DNA from: Cyanophora paradoxa
Lineage: Eukaryota > Glaucocystophyceae > Cyanophorales > Cyanophoraceae
NCBI GenBank assembly: GCA_004431415.1
Contig: QPMI01000195.1
Location: 62,001 to 126,000 of the forward strand
Direction of reading: 5' to 3'
DNA: 64,000 bases
Part shown: piece by piece, positions 1 to 11,017 of the stretch
How the letters are laid out: each line of letters starts with the position of its first letter
Position numbering within the stretch: position 1 is the stretch's first letter
Translations under genes and position numbers: made by a program
The notes under the pieces: model-generated
The model's input: the letters and a program-made list of their open reading frames with translations, nothing else
What the model was told of the DNA's origin: nothing
Databases searched by the model: none

Positions 1-1982
1 GGCTCGTTCCCGGCAGACCGAGAGCGGCGTGTCTCCGGCCCGTAGCCGGAAGACGGAGGGAACCTCGCCTGCCCGCCGCGGCCGCCCCTCGCAGTCCCCG
101 GCCCGCTCTGTCTCCCGGGGCCGCTCTGCTCCCAAGCCGTCCGAGCCCGTGAATACGCCGGCCCCGGGCCTGATCTTCGACCAGGTCAGTGGCATCGATA
201 GCTAAGTGCCCGCCTCCAGCCGCCATTGACATCGCGGCAGGTCCGCTACAACCGCGATTCGGTCGCGCCGGAGGCGCCCGCGCCCGCCCGACGCAGCAGC
301 ACCGGCCGCAAGTCCGCCGCCGCCGCCGCCGCCGAGGAGGAGTCCGAGGCGGCCGCCTCGGGCGGGTCGGCCTTCGACCCCATTTTCTTCGTGAAGGCGT
401 TCGTCGCGTGCATCGTCCTCGCCGTGGCCGCTGTCCTGATCTACCACCTCGCGCCCGGCATGCCCAAGCCCTGGTGCAACGCCTCGCTCAAGAGTGCGAC
501 CGCCCGGGCCGCCGCCCTCGCCCGCCGCTTGCGCTGTCGTGACCTCGCCGCAGGCAAGGACTGCCGCCCGTGCCCCGCGCACGCCAAGTGCACTAACGTC
601 ACCTTCACCTGCGAGAGGCGCGCCGCGGCGACCCGCCCAGCTCTGCGCTGCTCTGCTCTGCTCCGCGCACCCTGACGCTGCCGGCAGCGGCTACGTCCGC
701 AAGCGGGACTCGTGCATCGAGGACCAGGAGATCAGCGGCGCCGCTTACCACCTCGTCACCAGCATGCAGTCCATCCTCTCGTGAGCGCGCCGCGCCCACA
801 GGACATGCGCGCCCGCCGCCCGCCCGCCCGCCGACACCGCCCTACGCCGCGCCGCGCCGCAGGGCGCACGCCGGCAAGTTCAAGTGCAAGCTGGCGAAGA
901 ACGAGGGTATGACCGCCGCCGAGCTGAACGCCGCCCTTGCCGCCCGCGGCGACGACAAGCACCCCAAGTTCAAGGACGTGCGCGCCCGGCGTCCTCTTCC
1001 GTGCCTCTCGTTTCGCGGCTTCCTGCGTGCCTGATCGTGGGCCTCCTCCCGCTAGATCCTGGAGAAGGCGAAGAAGGTCATCAAGGAGTCTTCGGAGCAC
1101 GACATCGTCATCTCCGGCAAGGCTTCGGTGCGCGCGCCTGCACTGCAGCGACGCTCCGCTCCGACGCCGCCCGCGGTGCCCGGCCCGGCCTCACGCGGCC
1201 GGCCCCGGGGGGAGCAGGACGACACGCTCAAGTTCACGTCGACGCGCCCGCGCAAGCCGGTCGCCTGCGTCATCCGCGAGTTCCTCCACGCGAACCGGTG
1301 CCGCCCGCTCGCCTCTCTTCCGAACTCCTCCGCCCTGGCTCACGCCGGGCGCAGCAACGAGGTCGGGGGGACCATCGGCGCCGCCCTTCTCTTCGCCGCC
1401 GTCCTCGCCGTCGTGCTCTCGCGCTCCGCCCGCTCCGCCGAGGTGCGAGCGAGGGCAGCCTTGCCGGCGGGCGCGCCTCCGGGGTCGCGTCTCACGTTGG
1501 GGGGGCGGGTAGGTCGCCGCCGCGCACAAGAAGGCCCTCGCCGAGCTCTACAAGCTCAGCCAGCGCAAGGAGGTGCGCGCGCGCGCGTGCACTGCTCGCC
1601 GGCCGGCCGGCAACTCACGGCGTCTCACGCCCCCGCAGGCCGACGGCTCCAGCGGCGCCATCGAGGCGGCCCACCTTCGCGACCAGATCTTCGAGTCCGC
1701 TGCGGCCAAGTCCCGCTCGTGGGCCCGCGTGCGCCCCGCCCTCTCTTCTTCTTCTTCTTCGCGCCGCGCCCGTCCGACGCGCCGCCGGCAGGTCGCTGAC
1801 GCCCTCCGCTACGACTCTCGGGTCCGTCCGAGCGCTGCGACTCGTTTCTCGCGCGAGGCCCGTCCCCTGAGTCGAGCGTGCGTGCGCACGTACGTACCCC
1901 GCAGGTGCGCGAGGCGGTCGAGCGCCGCCGCGGCGCCGAGGTCACCATCTTCGAGTGGAACTCCTCCAGTGCGCCACGTTGA
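1..1982 (+). CDS. Src1/Man1-type inner nuclear membrane protein, 3' part, multi-exon
   Basis: Spliced gene entering from the left edge. The first exon (about 2-184) is Ser/Pro/Arg-rich and basic, as in the nucleoplasmic arm of LEM-family proteins. The exon from 241 carries a hydrophobic segment (VACIVLAVAAVLIYHLA), then KPWCN and the Cys pattern CRPCPAHAKC, continued by GYVRKRDSCIEDQEI near 683-750. This is the hallmark of the Man1-Src1 C-terminal (MSC) domain, which lies in the perinuclear lumen or returns to the nucleoplasm. A second membrane helix (GAALLFAAVLAVVLS) follows near 1377-1425, then small helical exons ending EVTIFEWNSSS and a TGA stop. Introns are 50-120 bp, mostly GT...AG. Expected role: inner-nuclear-membrane tethering of chromatin. 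The N-terminal LEM/HEH motif would lie outside the window. Exact splice sites are inferred by eye. Confidence 0.72.
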
Positions 1983-2594
1983 AGGCTTTTCTTGTGAATG
2001 TCGCCGTTGTCTGTGACTGAGGCGGGCATCTCTTCCGCAGCCGCGCCCCGCGCCGACGAGCTCTCGTGAGCGCAGCGCCCGTGAAGGCCGCCGCTCTAGG
2101 CTGGTGTAGCTGTAGGATTCCCCTCCCCCCAACTTTGATTTTCCCTGCGAGGCGCGGCCAGCTCCCTGCCGGCCGCCGTCGAACGTCCCTCACGCAGTCT
2201 CGTTTGCGCTTTGCAGTGTGCCAAGTTGCTTAGTTGCTAGGTGCTCGACGGGTAGGCGGGCGAGCGCGGCCGGGCGCGCCCGTGTTTCCGTCGCAATGAA
2301 ATTAGTGCGCATGTTTCATGACTGCAACACAAGCTCCGGACACGACGCACCGGGGGGAGCTACGGCTAAAACATACAAAGTAAAGATCGATCGATGCATA
2401 TGCTTGTCGTGATCATGACATGCACTAGCACTGGCTACGGAGTGAATTCGAATTCGAAATCGATATCTGGATCCCGAATGAAATGGCCGGAATGATTGGC
2501 TTCACGCTCGAGCTCAGCTGCACCTATCAGAGTAGAACCCTGCCTGTTTGCGCTAGCCTGACTGCTGCATGCCTGCCTGCTCGAGCTCCTAGAC
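1983..2594. other. Convergent intergenic region
   Basis: About 610 bp between the stop of the Src1-like gene (+) and the stop of the next gene (-). It should hold both 3' ends. It is rich in six-base palindromes (GAATTC twice, ATCGAT, GGATCC, CTCGAG near 2440-2515). No coding exon or RNA gene was seen. Confidence 0.6.
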
Positions 2595-3552
2595 CTAGAG
2601 GGGGGCCCCTGCGGCGTGGGAGAGGCGGGCGTGGAGCGAGTAGGCGTCGAGGTCGGCCCCGACGGTCAGGTTGAAGCAGGCGGCGCGGAAGGCCTCCGAG
2701 GCGGGCGCCCACGCGGAAAGGAGCGCGCGGAGCAGCGCGGCGCGGGCCTCGAGCCACTCCTCCAGTGGCCCCGGGCCCAGCAGCGAGCCGGCGGAGAGCG
2801 CGTGCGCCGTCGCCGCCGCGTGCTCCAGCGACGCGGACCAGCGCTCGCGGTCCAGCCGCCCCGCCGAGTTGGCCACGCCGGCGCGCCCGATCTCCTCGCC
2901 CAGGGACCGCAGCGCCGCGTAGAGGCGGGCCGCCTCGGCCGCCGTCGCGCCGAGCCGCACGACCCGCGGGCGCGAGTTGCGGGCGGGCGCCACGACGCGG
3001 CCCATCTTGGTCGTCACGGCGACGGTCAGCGAGGCGCCGTGGTTCCGCAGCGCGGCGTCGGCGGCCGCGCGGGGCACGGCGCAGTAGCCCGAGAGGATGC
3101 CCGAGCCGCAGAGCGGGACGCCGCAGAGGAGCGTTTCGACTCCGTCCACGCGGGCGTGCACCTGCGCGCGGTGCGCGGCGCGGCGCGGCGCGGCGCGGCT
3201 CGGGTCAGAGGCGGGAAGCCCGTCCGGCCCGCCCGCCCGGGACTTCTCCGCTCGCTCGCACCTGAGCAATGTACTCGGAGGTCCCGCCGGCGATGGCGCC
3301 GGCGAGCGTCTCGAGCGCCGCCGCCGTGCCCTGCAGCGCCGCCGCCCCGTCAGCTGGGCCCGCGCGCGCGCGCACTAGAAGCCAGGTGCTATGCAAGCTA
3401 GGCGCGGGCGCTACTACAGCTAGCTGGCTACAGCCGGCCGGCCCGGCGGCGCGCGCGGCGCAGGGAATGCACCTCGACGTGGGACGGGTCGCACGCGACG
3501 GACCCGCCGGGCTCGTCCGCCAGCGACTCATAGAGAACCTGCGGCCGATCAC
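2595..3552 (-). CDS. Unrecognised multi-exon gene
   Basis: Three exons join in phase zero. They cover about 3552-3480 (contains LYESLADEPGGSVACDP), 3348-3275 (ALETLAGAIAGGTSEYIAQ) and 3160-2595 (GVETLLCGVPLCGSGI onward), ending at a TAG. Introns have GTGC/GTGCGA donors and CAG acceptors. The product is at least about 260 residues, Ala/Leu/Arg-rich and largely helical in its second half. No catalytic motif, signal peptide or clear membrane helix was seen. The true start was not found; an upstream exon may lie near 3540-3600. The family was not recognised. It is convergent with the Src1-like gene and followed upstream by two tRNA genes. Confidence 0.5.
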
Positions 3553-3729
3553 ATTCCGCGCGAGCGCCAGGAAAGCGCTCGCGATGGCGCTGTTGGCTAG
3601 CTAGGATCTGTACGCGACGGGCCAGGGCGCCGGAGCTAGCTCTAGGCCGCCGAGCGCGCGCCGTTCTAGGCGAAGTCTACCAGGCCGGGCGCCGGCAAGC
3701 ATAACTTGAAGTTCGGACAATTCTCACAA

Positions 3730-3810
3730 GTGGCGGTGGCCGAGTGGTTAAGGCGATTGACTAGAAATCAATTGGGATTTCCCGCGCAGGTTCGAATCCT
3801 GCCCGCCACG
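3730..3810 (+). tRNA. tRNA-Ser(AGA), copy 1
   Basis: A full cloverleaf can be drawn. The acceptor stem GTGGCGG pairs with CCGCCAC, and the D arm is GCCGAGTGGTTAAGGC. The anticodon arm ATTGA-CTAGAAA-TCAAT gives anticodon AGA. The long class II variable arm typical of serine tRNA and the T arm GCAGG-TTCGAAT-CCTGC follow. No intron and no encoded CCA. A run of five T follows at once, a normal Pol III stop. Confidence 0.95.
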
Positions 3811-3875
3811 GTTTTTCCCTTGGAGCGGGTACTAGGCGCGGGTACACCAGGGCTAGTGGTTCCGATTGTCCTCAA

Positions 3876-3956
3876 GTGGCGGTGGCCGAGTGGTTAAGGC
3901 GATTGACTAGAAATCAATTGGGATTTCCCGCGCAGGTTCGAATCCTGCCCGCCACG
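3876..3956 (+). tRNA. tRNA-Ser(AGA), copy 2
   Basis: Identical over its whole length to the copy 146 bp upstream, with the same AGA anticodon and long variable arm. It is followed by TTTT after one C. The flanking DNA differs between the two copies, so the repeat unit is essentially the gene itself. Confidence 0.95.
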
Positions 3957-4108
3957 CTTTTGCGGCCTCTATCCCCGGCGGCCGCCCTTAATGGTTCGGG
4001 TGGGGCTTCTATCCCCGACGGTCGCACTTATCGCCGGTGGCGCTAGCGACGGTTTTGGCCGCCCGCTAGCACGCCCCGCGTCCTATAGCTAGCTTTCGGC
4101 AGCTCTCG

Positions 4109-7100
4109 CTAGCGCGCTCGCACCTCGGCTATCTCGGAGTCGAAGCGCGGGCCGACGCCGACCAGGTGTGCGCTCGTCCGCGCCGCCCCGCACGCCGTCG
4201 CGACCGTCTGAAGGCTCCGCACCATCTCCGCGACAGACTGCCTGTTGTGCCGGAGCTTCTTGCACGCGTGCTCGCTGCTCGTTCGTTCGCCCGCGCCCGC
4301 GTGAGCAGAACGAGCGCGAAGCGCGGGATCGGCGGCACGCGCCCGTAGAAGCAGGTGACGTAGGAGAGCTCCCACTGCCCCTTCCCGCCGAGCGCCTCCG
4401 CCTCCTCGTCCACCGCGGCGCGCATCGCGTTCTGCAGGTGCAGCGCGAGCTCGAAGAAGCACGGGCCGTCCCCGCCCGGCCCGTTCCGAATGAACTCCTC
4501 CGGCACCATCTGCGGCGAGCCGCCGACGCGTCAGAAGGGCGAGCGCGCCGCGCGCCGCGCCGCGCCGCTCCGCTCGGCTCGGCACCGTGGAGAGCTCGGC
4601 GATGAGGTCCTCAGCCTTTGCGTAGCGGCCCATGCTGAAGGGCTGCGGCCCCGCCGGCGACCCGAAGACGATGACGCGCGCCCGCACGTGCGGCGCCGCG
4701 TAGAGCTTGCGGATGGCGGGCCCGAGCGCGTCCCGCAGGCCGGCCCACGCGCCCGCCTCCGAGGTCGAGCACTCGAGGACGAGGAGGACGAGGCGGCGGG
4801 GCGGGGCGCCCGGCGGCCGCCTCAGCCAGCGCACGGCGACCAGCGCCGCGTCGTCCTCGGCCACGCCCCACTCTTCGGCGGCCGCCGGGTCGGCCCCGGG
4901 CTCGGGCAGCACGACCGTCGTCGCCAGCGCCGTCTCGAAGGCCGTCCGCTCGCCCGCCGCGCACCGGAAGCCCCGCGCCTTCCCGATCGGCGCGCCTGCC
5001 GCGCCGGCTCAAAGAAGCAGAGCGGAGCAGAGCATAGCGGGGCGGGGCGGACCGTCGACGGAGACGAGGGCCGTGTAGCTGCCGGGCGCCGCGGGGCGCG
5101 CCTCGACGAGGTAGAAGCCGCCGCCCTGGTGCGCGATGCTGCCGGGGGGAAGGATGGGCAAGGTCAGGAGAGAGAGGAGGGGGGGGCGAAGGCGAGGCGA
5201 GGCGAGGCGAGGCGAGGCGCCCGCTCGCTCGCCTGGGCCACACGCATCCGACGTCGGGGCCCCGTATCTCGAGCCAGACGCGCGCCTCGTCCTGCGGAGG
5301 AAGGCGGAGCAAGCAGCCCGGGATCAAATCAAAGAGGAGAAGACGAAATGATCGGACAAGGAAGGGCCGCGCACGCCGCCGGCAGAGCGGTGGTTCCCGT
5401 ATACGTCCCGAAGCGCGACGACTGCGGCGAAAGCCTCCCCGGGCTGCAGGACGCACTCCGCCTCCACTGCCGGGGCCAGAGTTAAAAAAAGAGGCGGGGG
5501 GGGGGAGAAGAGGTAGGCTTCGCGCAACCCGTCTGGGGGAGCCACTCCTCGACAGAGCAGCGGTGCACGTCGATCTCGGCGGGGAGGACGGAGAGCTGCG
5601 TGGGGCGGTCCCCCACCGAGCCCGAGAGCGTCTGCAGGAAAAGTATAAGAGTGGGGGAAGGTAGAAGGGGAGGAAGGGGGCGCGGCACCTCGCCGGAGAC
5701 GTCGTACATGCCGGCGGCGGTGATGGGGGGTACGACGGCGCGGTAGACGCCCCGGCCCAGCGGCTCGGCGGGTACCCGGACCTCGCCGGCGCAGCCGACG
5801 GGCTTGCCGGCCGGCCGCACGGAGAGGGAGAGGGACGACGCGTCGTCCGAGTCCGAACGAACGTTCCCCCACGCGTCCCGCGCAGTCACGAGTGCCTCGA
5901 AGCCGCCGCCGGCCGCGAGCGCGTGCACGCCGCCCGCCCGGACCGGCAGGTCCACGCTCAGCAGCGATCCCGGGCCGTCCAGGGGCGCATTGATCACCAC
6001 CATCTGGGGGGTACGCTGAGGACGGCGGGGTAGGGGGGCGAAGGGTGGGGGGAAGTCTGCGAACCTGGAAGGGGCAACCGGGTACGCGCCCCGTCGAATC
6101 GCGAAACACGAAGTCCACGGTGTAGATCCCCGCCACGGGTACCCCCAGCCGGACCTGCGGGGGGGAGAGGGGATGAGCGAAACGGACCCCGGTACCCCCC
6201 GCCCCGCCCCGCGGACCATGTGGACGCCCTCGACCTCCTCGGCCTGTCCGCAGGGCTCAGTGGTACGGAGAAAAGGAGGAAAAGGGGGGTACGGCACCAC
6301 GAAGGCGGAGACGGGCCCAGGGCCCTCGACGCGCGCCTCGATCTCGTCCTCGAATCCCGAGCGAACGTTTCCGGCCGCGTCGCATGCCAGGACCTGCGGC
6401 GGCGGGGCCCGGTTCAGAGCGGCTCAGAGAGGCCGTTTACGGCTCGGATTCGGAATGCTATGCTCGGCTGGGGGCGCCGGGGGGTACCGAGAAGGTCGTG
6501 GAGTCGTCCCCCCTCCCCGCCGTCGCAATGACGGGGACGCCGTCCTGCGCCGCCCGTCAGCCGTCAGCGAAGCGCGGCGGAAGAGAGGAGGGGAGAAGAG
6601 AGAGGCTGCCTTGGGCTTGTTGAAGAACATGCAGGCGGGGGGGTACAACGGCCCGATGTCGGCCTTCACCTCTGCTCCGCTTCCCGCGACCTGGCCCCGC
6701 GCCTCAGGGACCGCGGGGAGGGGGGTACGAGCGTTCGAGGTGGAGGAGGGAGGGGGGGTACCTCGACGCCGTTGACGAACGCGCGAACGAAGTACGAGCC
6801 GAAGCGGCGCGGCTCGAAGGTAGCCTCCTGCGCCCGATTGAGTGACTCGGAGTGGGGGTACGGGATTCAGGAAGAGGCGGGGGGTACAGCACCAGGACGG
6901 AGATCTCCCCGGTTACGGCCCTCGCGGGCTCGACGTAGACGTCCGCGTCCCCCGGGCCCGTCACCTTCACCTCCACCTGCGTACCCCTCTCTCAGGAAAA
7001 GAGGCGCCACGCGGATTCGAACCAGAGCGCGCGGACCTTGGGCGGGGCGTCGACGCGGACGAGGGCCATGCCGAGCTCGTCCTTGAGGTGTACCCGGGCG

Positions 7101-10100
7101 GGCAGGGGCGCCCCCGCCGCGCACTCGGGGGGTACCTCGAGCGCGCAGAGCCGCTCGCAGAGGTCGCCCGAGACGGCGCGGAAGGGCGTGGGCGAGCCGG
7201 CGAGGGGCTCCCCCTTGTGCCGAACCAGCACCGAGAGCTCCCCTGCGCTCAGGTGACTCAGACTAACTCTGCCTCGCCGCGCCCGGCCCGGCCCGGCTCG
7301 GAGCCGCCCGCCCGCACCGACGGCGGCCGGGGTGACGAATGCCTCAAAGAGGCCGCCGCCCCCCGCGAGCTTCTCGCCCCCGTCCGCACCCAGCTCCACC
7401 AGCTCCACCTGCAGAACGAGTGGAGAAGTCGGGGGAGGGGGAAGAAGTCAGGGGGTACGCCTGATCACCTTCCCGACGTCCTCACGGGGCTGGAGGGGCG
7501 AGGCGGCCCCCGCGCCGCCGTCGGCCCAGCCCTCGGACTGCGGCCGCGATTCGTCAGGAGAAAGCAAGCGAGCGAGATTCGATCGAAGACATTGAAAGAG
7601 GACGCACCGCGGGTCGAACCAGGACCTCGAGGTCCTCCAGATTGACGGACTGGGCGCAGGGGTTCCCGTGCGCGTCCGCCGCCACGATCCGCGCCGCCAG
7701 GCCCCGCCGCCCCTGCCGCAGATTTAGGGGATGGGGAGAGAGGAAGAGGGGGTACAGGGCCCGCATGCCTTGGAGCAACCGACTGCGTTCGCGAGGCGGC
7801 GCCAGGCGGCGGCGGCGCCGGTCAGGCCGGGGCCCGCGCCCTCCCCGCGGCCCTGCAGAACCAAGCCCTGGAAGGGGCCAGCGACCACGTTCCAGGCAAC
7901 GGGGCTCCCCTGCGGGCGCGGGATCAGCGTACCCCCCAGGGGAGGGAGGAAGGCGAGGAGGGTACCTGGATGTCCGGGAGCTCGTCGACACGGCGGACGG
8001 GGGGGCGGACCCGCCGCTGCGAGCCGAGGCGGGAGGCGGCGGTACCCCTCCGGACCGTGACGACGGACCCGGCGGTCCCCGGGGGCCCGGAGGCGGTACC
8101 CGGGGGACCCGAGGCGGTACCCGGGGGCCCGGCGGCTGTGCTCGGCGGACCGGCGGCAGAGCCGGGCGGCCCGGCGGCGGCCGGGGAGGCGGGCGTAGCT
8201 GAGCCCGGGGCGGCGGCGGCGGCCCCCTCGGGCGCCTGTACGGCGCCCAAGTCCACAGCGATGCGGACGCGGTACATGCCGGCGGCAGTGGGGACGAAGC
8301 TCGCAACGAGACCGCCGCCGCCCGCCGGGTCCGGACCCAGCTGCCCGTCCGCCCCGCCGCGGATTCGGCCAAGGGGCGCGGGGCGGGGGTACGGGTACAG
8401 CGCACCGTGACGACCGGGAGCTCGGCGATGCGCGCGGCGCCGGAGAGGGGTAGGACGGCGGTGCGGAGGAGGCCCGCCGGTACCCCCGCCGCCGTGACTC
8501 GGTTCCCGAAGCGGTCGCGGAGGCCTGGGTTCCAGTCAGGGAGGGGCGATTTCGGTTAATGGAACCCGGGGCGAACCGATGCGGATGGTGCAGGGCTCCC
8601 CCGCGACGCTCTGCCCCGCGCCGCTCGCCGGGCCCTCCACGCACGTGAGCTCGGGAGACGGTACCCCTGTTCGTTTTTTTCAGAGCTGAGATACGAGGGG
8701 GAGGGGGGGGGAAGGAGAAGAGGGGGCACCCGCGACAACGGTGAGGGGTACAGAGTTGGGCACGTAGGCGCCGCCCAGCGTGGCGTGTACGCGCATCGGG
8801 CCCGACCTCTCAAATCTGAGGCGGAGCTTAGATGGCGGAGGCGAGCGGGTACAGCTCGGAGCTTCGTGCGCACTTGCACGCGAGGACGACCTCGCCGCCC
8901 TTGCCCGGCTTGACGGACCCGTTAGGATTCGAACCCTCGACCCACGAGTCGAGGAGCCGCTCCTCCGCCCCCGTGTCCTCCCCCCTGTGCGCCGCCTTGC
9001 CGCCGGCCTTTGCGCCTTCGGATTCCTGGCGCGTAGTCTGCCGGGCTGAGTTAGGCGGGTGGGAAAGATAGAAGGGGAGTGGAAAAGCGGGGGTACGCCA
9101 CAGCCGCACCGCGAGGGCCTGGGCGACGGCCTTCATTCCGGTACCCCCGATTGACACGCGGCCGGGGCGGGGTACTTCCTCCTCCTCCTCCTTCTCCGGC
9201 TTGGGCTCGTCCGGGGGCGGGGAGACGGCGAGGGGCGGGGGCGAGGACTTGGCGAGGACGGAGCGGGCGAGGGCGCCCGGCCAGACGTTGATGCCCACCG
9301 TCAGGAGCCGCAGCGAGGCGGCCGGCACGGGCGCCACGCATGGGTTGCCGTACTGTGCGTACCCGGGCGGTCGGAGGGGGGAAGAGAAGGGAGGGGGGGT
9401 ACGGCGCACCTTGTCGCGCAGGAGGACGGAGACCTTGAAGGAGTCCCCGGCGTTGATCTGGGAGTCGGACGGGGGTACGACGGTCGCGCAGTGGGGGGCG
9501 GAGGGCACGCCGGGGGCCACGGTGACGGAGAAGGGGCTGCCCTTGAGGCCCCGGGGGGCGCCGCCGCCCTCCGGGGCGAGCCGAACGAAGACGGCGTACT
9601 CCCCCGCCCTGCTCGCCGAGAAGAAGAGGCGGTAGCGGTTCGCGCCGATGTGCTCGCAGCGGCAGGCGGCGGACTTGGCCGCCGCGGCGCGCTCGGCCGG
9701 CGGGAGCGAGGAGGAGGGCGCCACGTCGACGGAGAGGCGGGCCGCGTCGCGCCCGTCCGCGTAGGCGCGCGGGTTGCCCTGGACGTCGAACAGCGACGCC
9801 TGCGAGCCGGGCGGAGGCGTGAGGCGCCCGCGCGTGCTCAGAGGCCGCTCGGCGCGCACGACGACGCTGATGGCCTCGCCGGCGGTCGTGCGGATCGACT
9901 CGTCGTCGGGGGCGTCGACCGAGCAGCGGGAGATGTCGAGCGCGTCGGGAACCACCGTCCACATGACCTTGGAGCCCTCCGCCTCGTCCCCGTCCAGCCA
10001 CACGCGCGCCACGTACCGGCCGGGCCGCTGCGCGCGCGCGGGGGAGCCGCGGTCAGCCGGGGCGCTCCGTCGGCCGCGCGCTTCCCCTGCGCGGCCGCTC

Positions 10101-10695
10101 GCCTCGGGGACCCAGGAGAGCTCGAAGGACCCGTCCCCGCGCGGCACGACCTCCGCGTTCAGCAGCTGGCCCTGGCCCCGCGGCACTTCGAGCATGTCCA
10201 GAGTCGCTTTGACGCTCTCGCTCGCGTCCATGTTCGCCGCCGTCCAGTTGGGGTTCGTGATGACCATGGAGATGCGCTCGCGCACGACCGTCTCGTGCTT
10301 CTCGTGGCGCGGGTCCACCCTCAGAGTCGTTGACACTGCGGTCGCGCGGTGAGCGGCGAGCGCGAGGCGCAGGCGCCGGGGCACTGCGTATGCAGAAGCT
10401 CACTCGTCCCCCTGCCCTCTGCCGTCTGCAGGATTGTCTTGTACTGCAGGCGCGCGCTCGAGGCTTAGCTAAGGATGGCGCGGCGAGCGCTTCGCGGCGG
10501 GCGGCCGCGGGGGCTTCATGGTGAGCCCACCTTCAACGATGGGTCGCTGACAATCGACTGCGCTACAACTGACATCTTCTTGCCGATAAGCTGCCCCGCG
10601 GAAGCCGTGCGACTCAGGATTCCGGCTGAGGGCGGCTTCGCCTGGGCCGGGGCCGCTTTCGGCGTGTCCTGCACTGCCGAGCACCCCGCGCCCAT
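4109..10695 (-). CDS. Filamin-repeat protein with C-terminal vWA-like domain, N-myristoylation signal
   Basis: Long spliced gene. Exon 1 (10,695-10,531) starts MGAGCSAVQ, a good N-myristoylation/palmitoylation signal. Exon 2 (10,443-10,404) and exon 3 (from 10,335) join in frame. Many filamin-type Ig repeats follow, recognisable by G-x-Y-x-V strands, internal D-x-x-GN turns (DVQGN, DAHGN, DAAGN, DAWGN) and repeat ends such as LKGSPFSVTVAPG and PLAGSPTPF. I count at least six repeats. A Gly/Pro/Ala low-complexity insert lies near 8,060-8,230. The C-terminal exons (5,000-4,109) look like a vWA fold (RLVLLVLECSTS, VIVFGS) with an ECSTS in place of the metal-binding DxSxS. Role: probably an elongated actin-, membrane- or cilium-associated scaffold. 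Introns carry GTACCCC motifs. Individual splice sites are only partly resolved. Confidence 0.65.
9353..9409 (-). other. 57-bp intron with inverted ends (possible introner)
   Basis: Read on the minus strand, this intron of the filamin-like gene begins GTGCGCCGTACCC and ends GGGTACGCACAG, so its two ends are near inverted repeats. The rest is pyrimidine-rich. It is one clear example of the GTACCCC-bearing introns found through 5.7-17.7 kb. Confidence 0.5.
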
Positions 10696-11017
10696 CTTGC
10701 TCGCTTGTAGCTAGCAGGCGACCAAAAAGTCGGTTGGCTTGGAGCTGAGCGACTTGAGCTTGGGCCAATTTGCAACAGGCCTGGGAGATCAAATTTGCAC
10801 GGTCGACGTCGACGCCAGCAGGCCTATTCCGGCCGCGAGCTCCTTGCCTTGCGAGCTGCACTTGACTGACGCCCCGCTCGCTCCCCGAGCAGAGGTCCGC
10901 GTGCGCTGGCCGCACTGCGCTTTCAGGCCCCATGCAGGCGCGCGAGAGGACTGCATTGAACTTCGAATTCGCCGAAAGAACTCGCTACATGGAAAGCTCT
11001 ACTATGGCCGCTGCTCC
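10696..11017. promoter_or_regulatory. Promoter/5' region of the filamin-like gene
   Basis: 322 bp between the start of the filamin-like gene and the stop of PPP2R3C, both on the minus strand. It should hold the PPP2R3C 3' end and the filamin-gene promoter. No TATA box stands out. Confidence 0.35.

Noticed and set aside
8900-8960. tRNA-like T arm (GGTTCGAATCC) inside the filamin-like gene
   Set aside because: Stem pairing fails beyond two or three bases and no acceptor stem is present; the frame here is coding.
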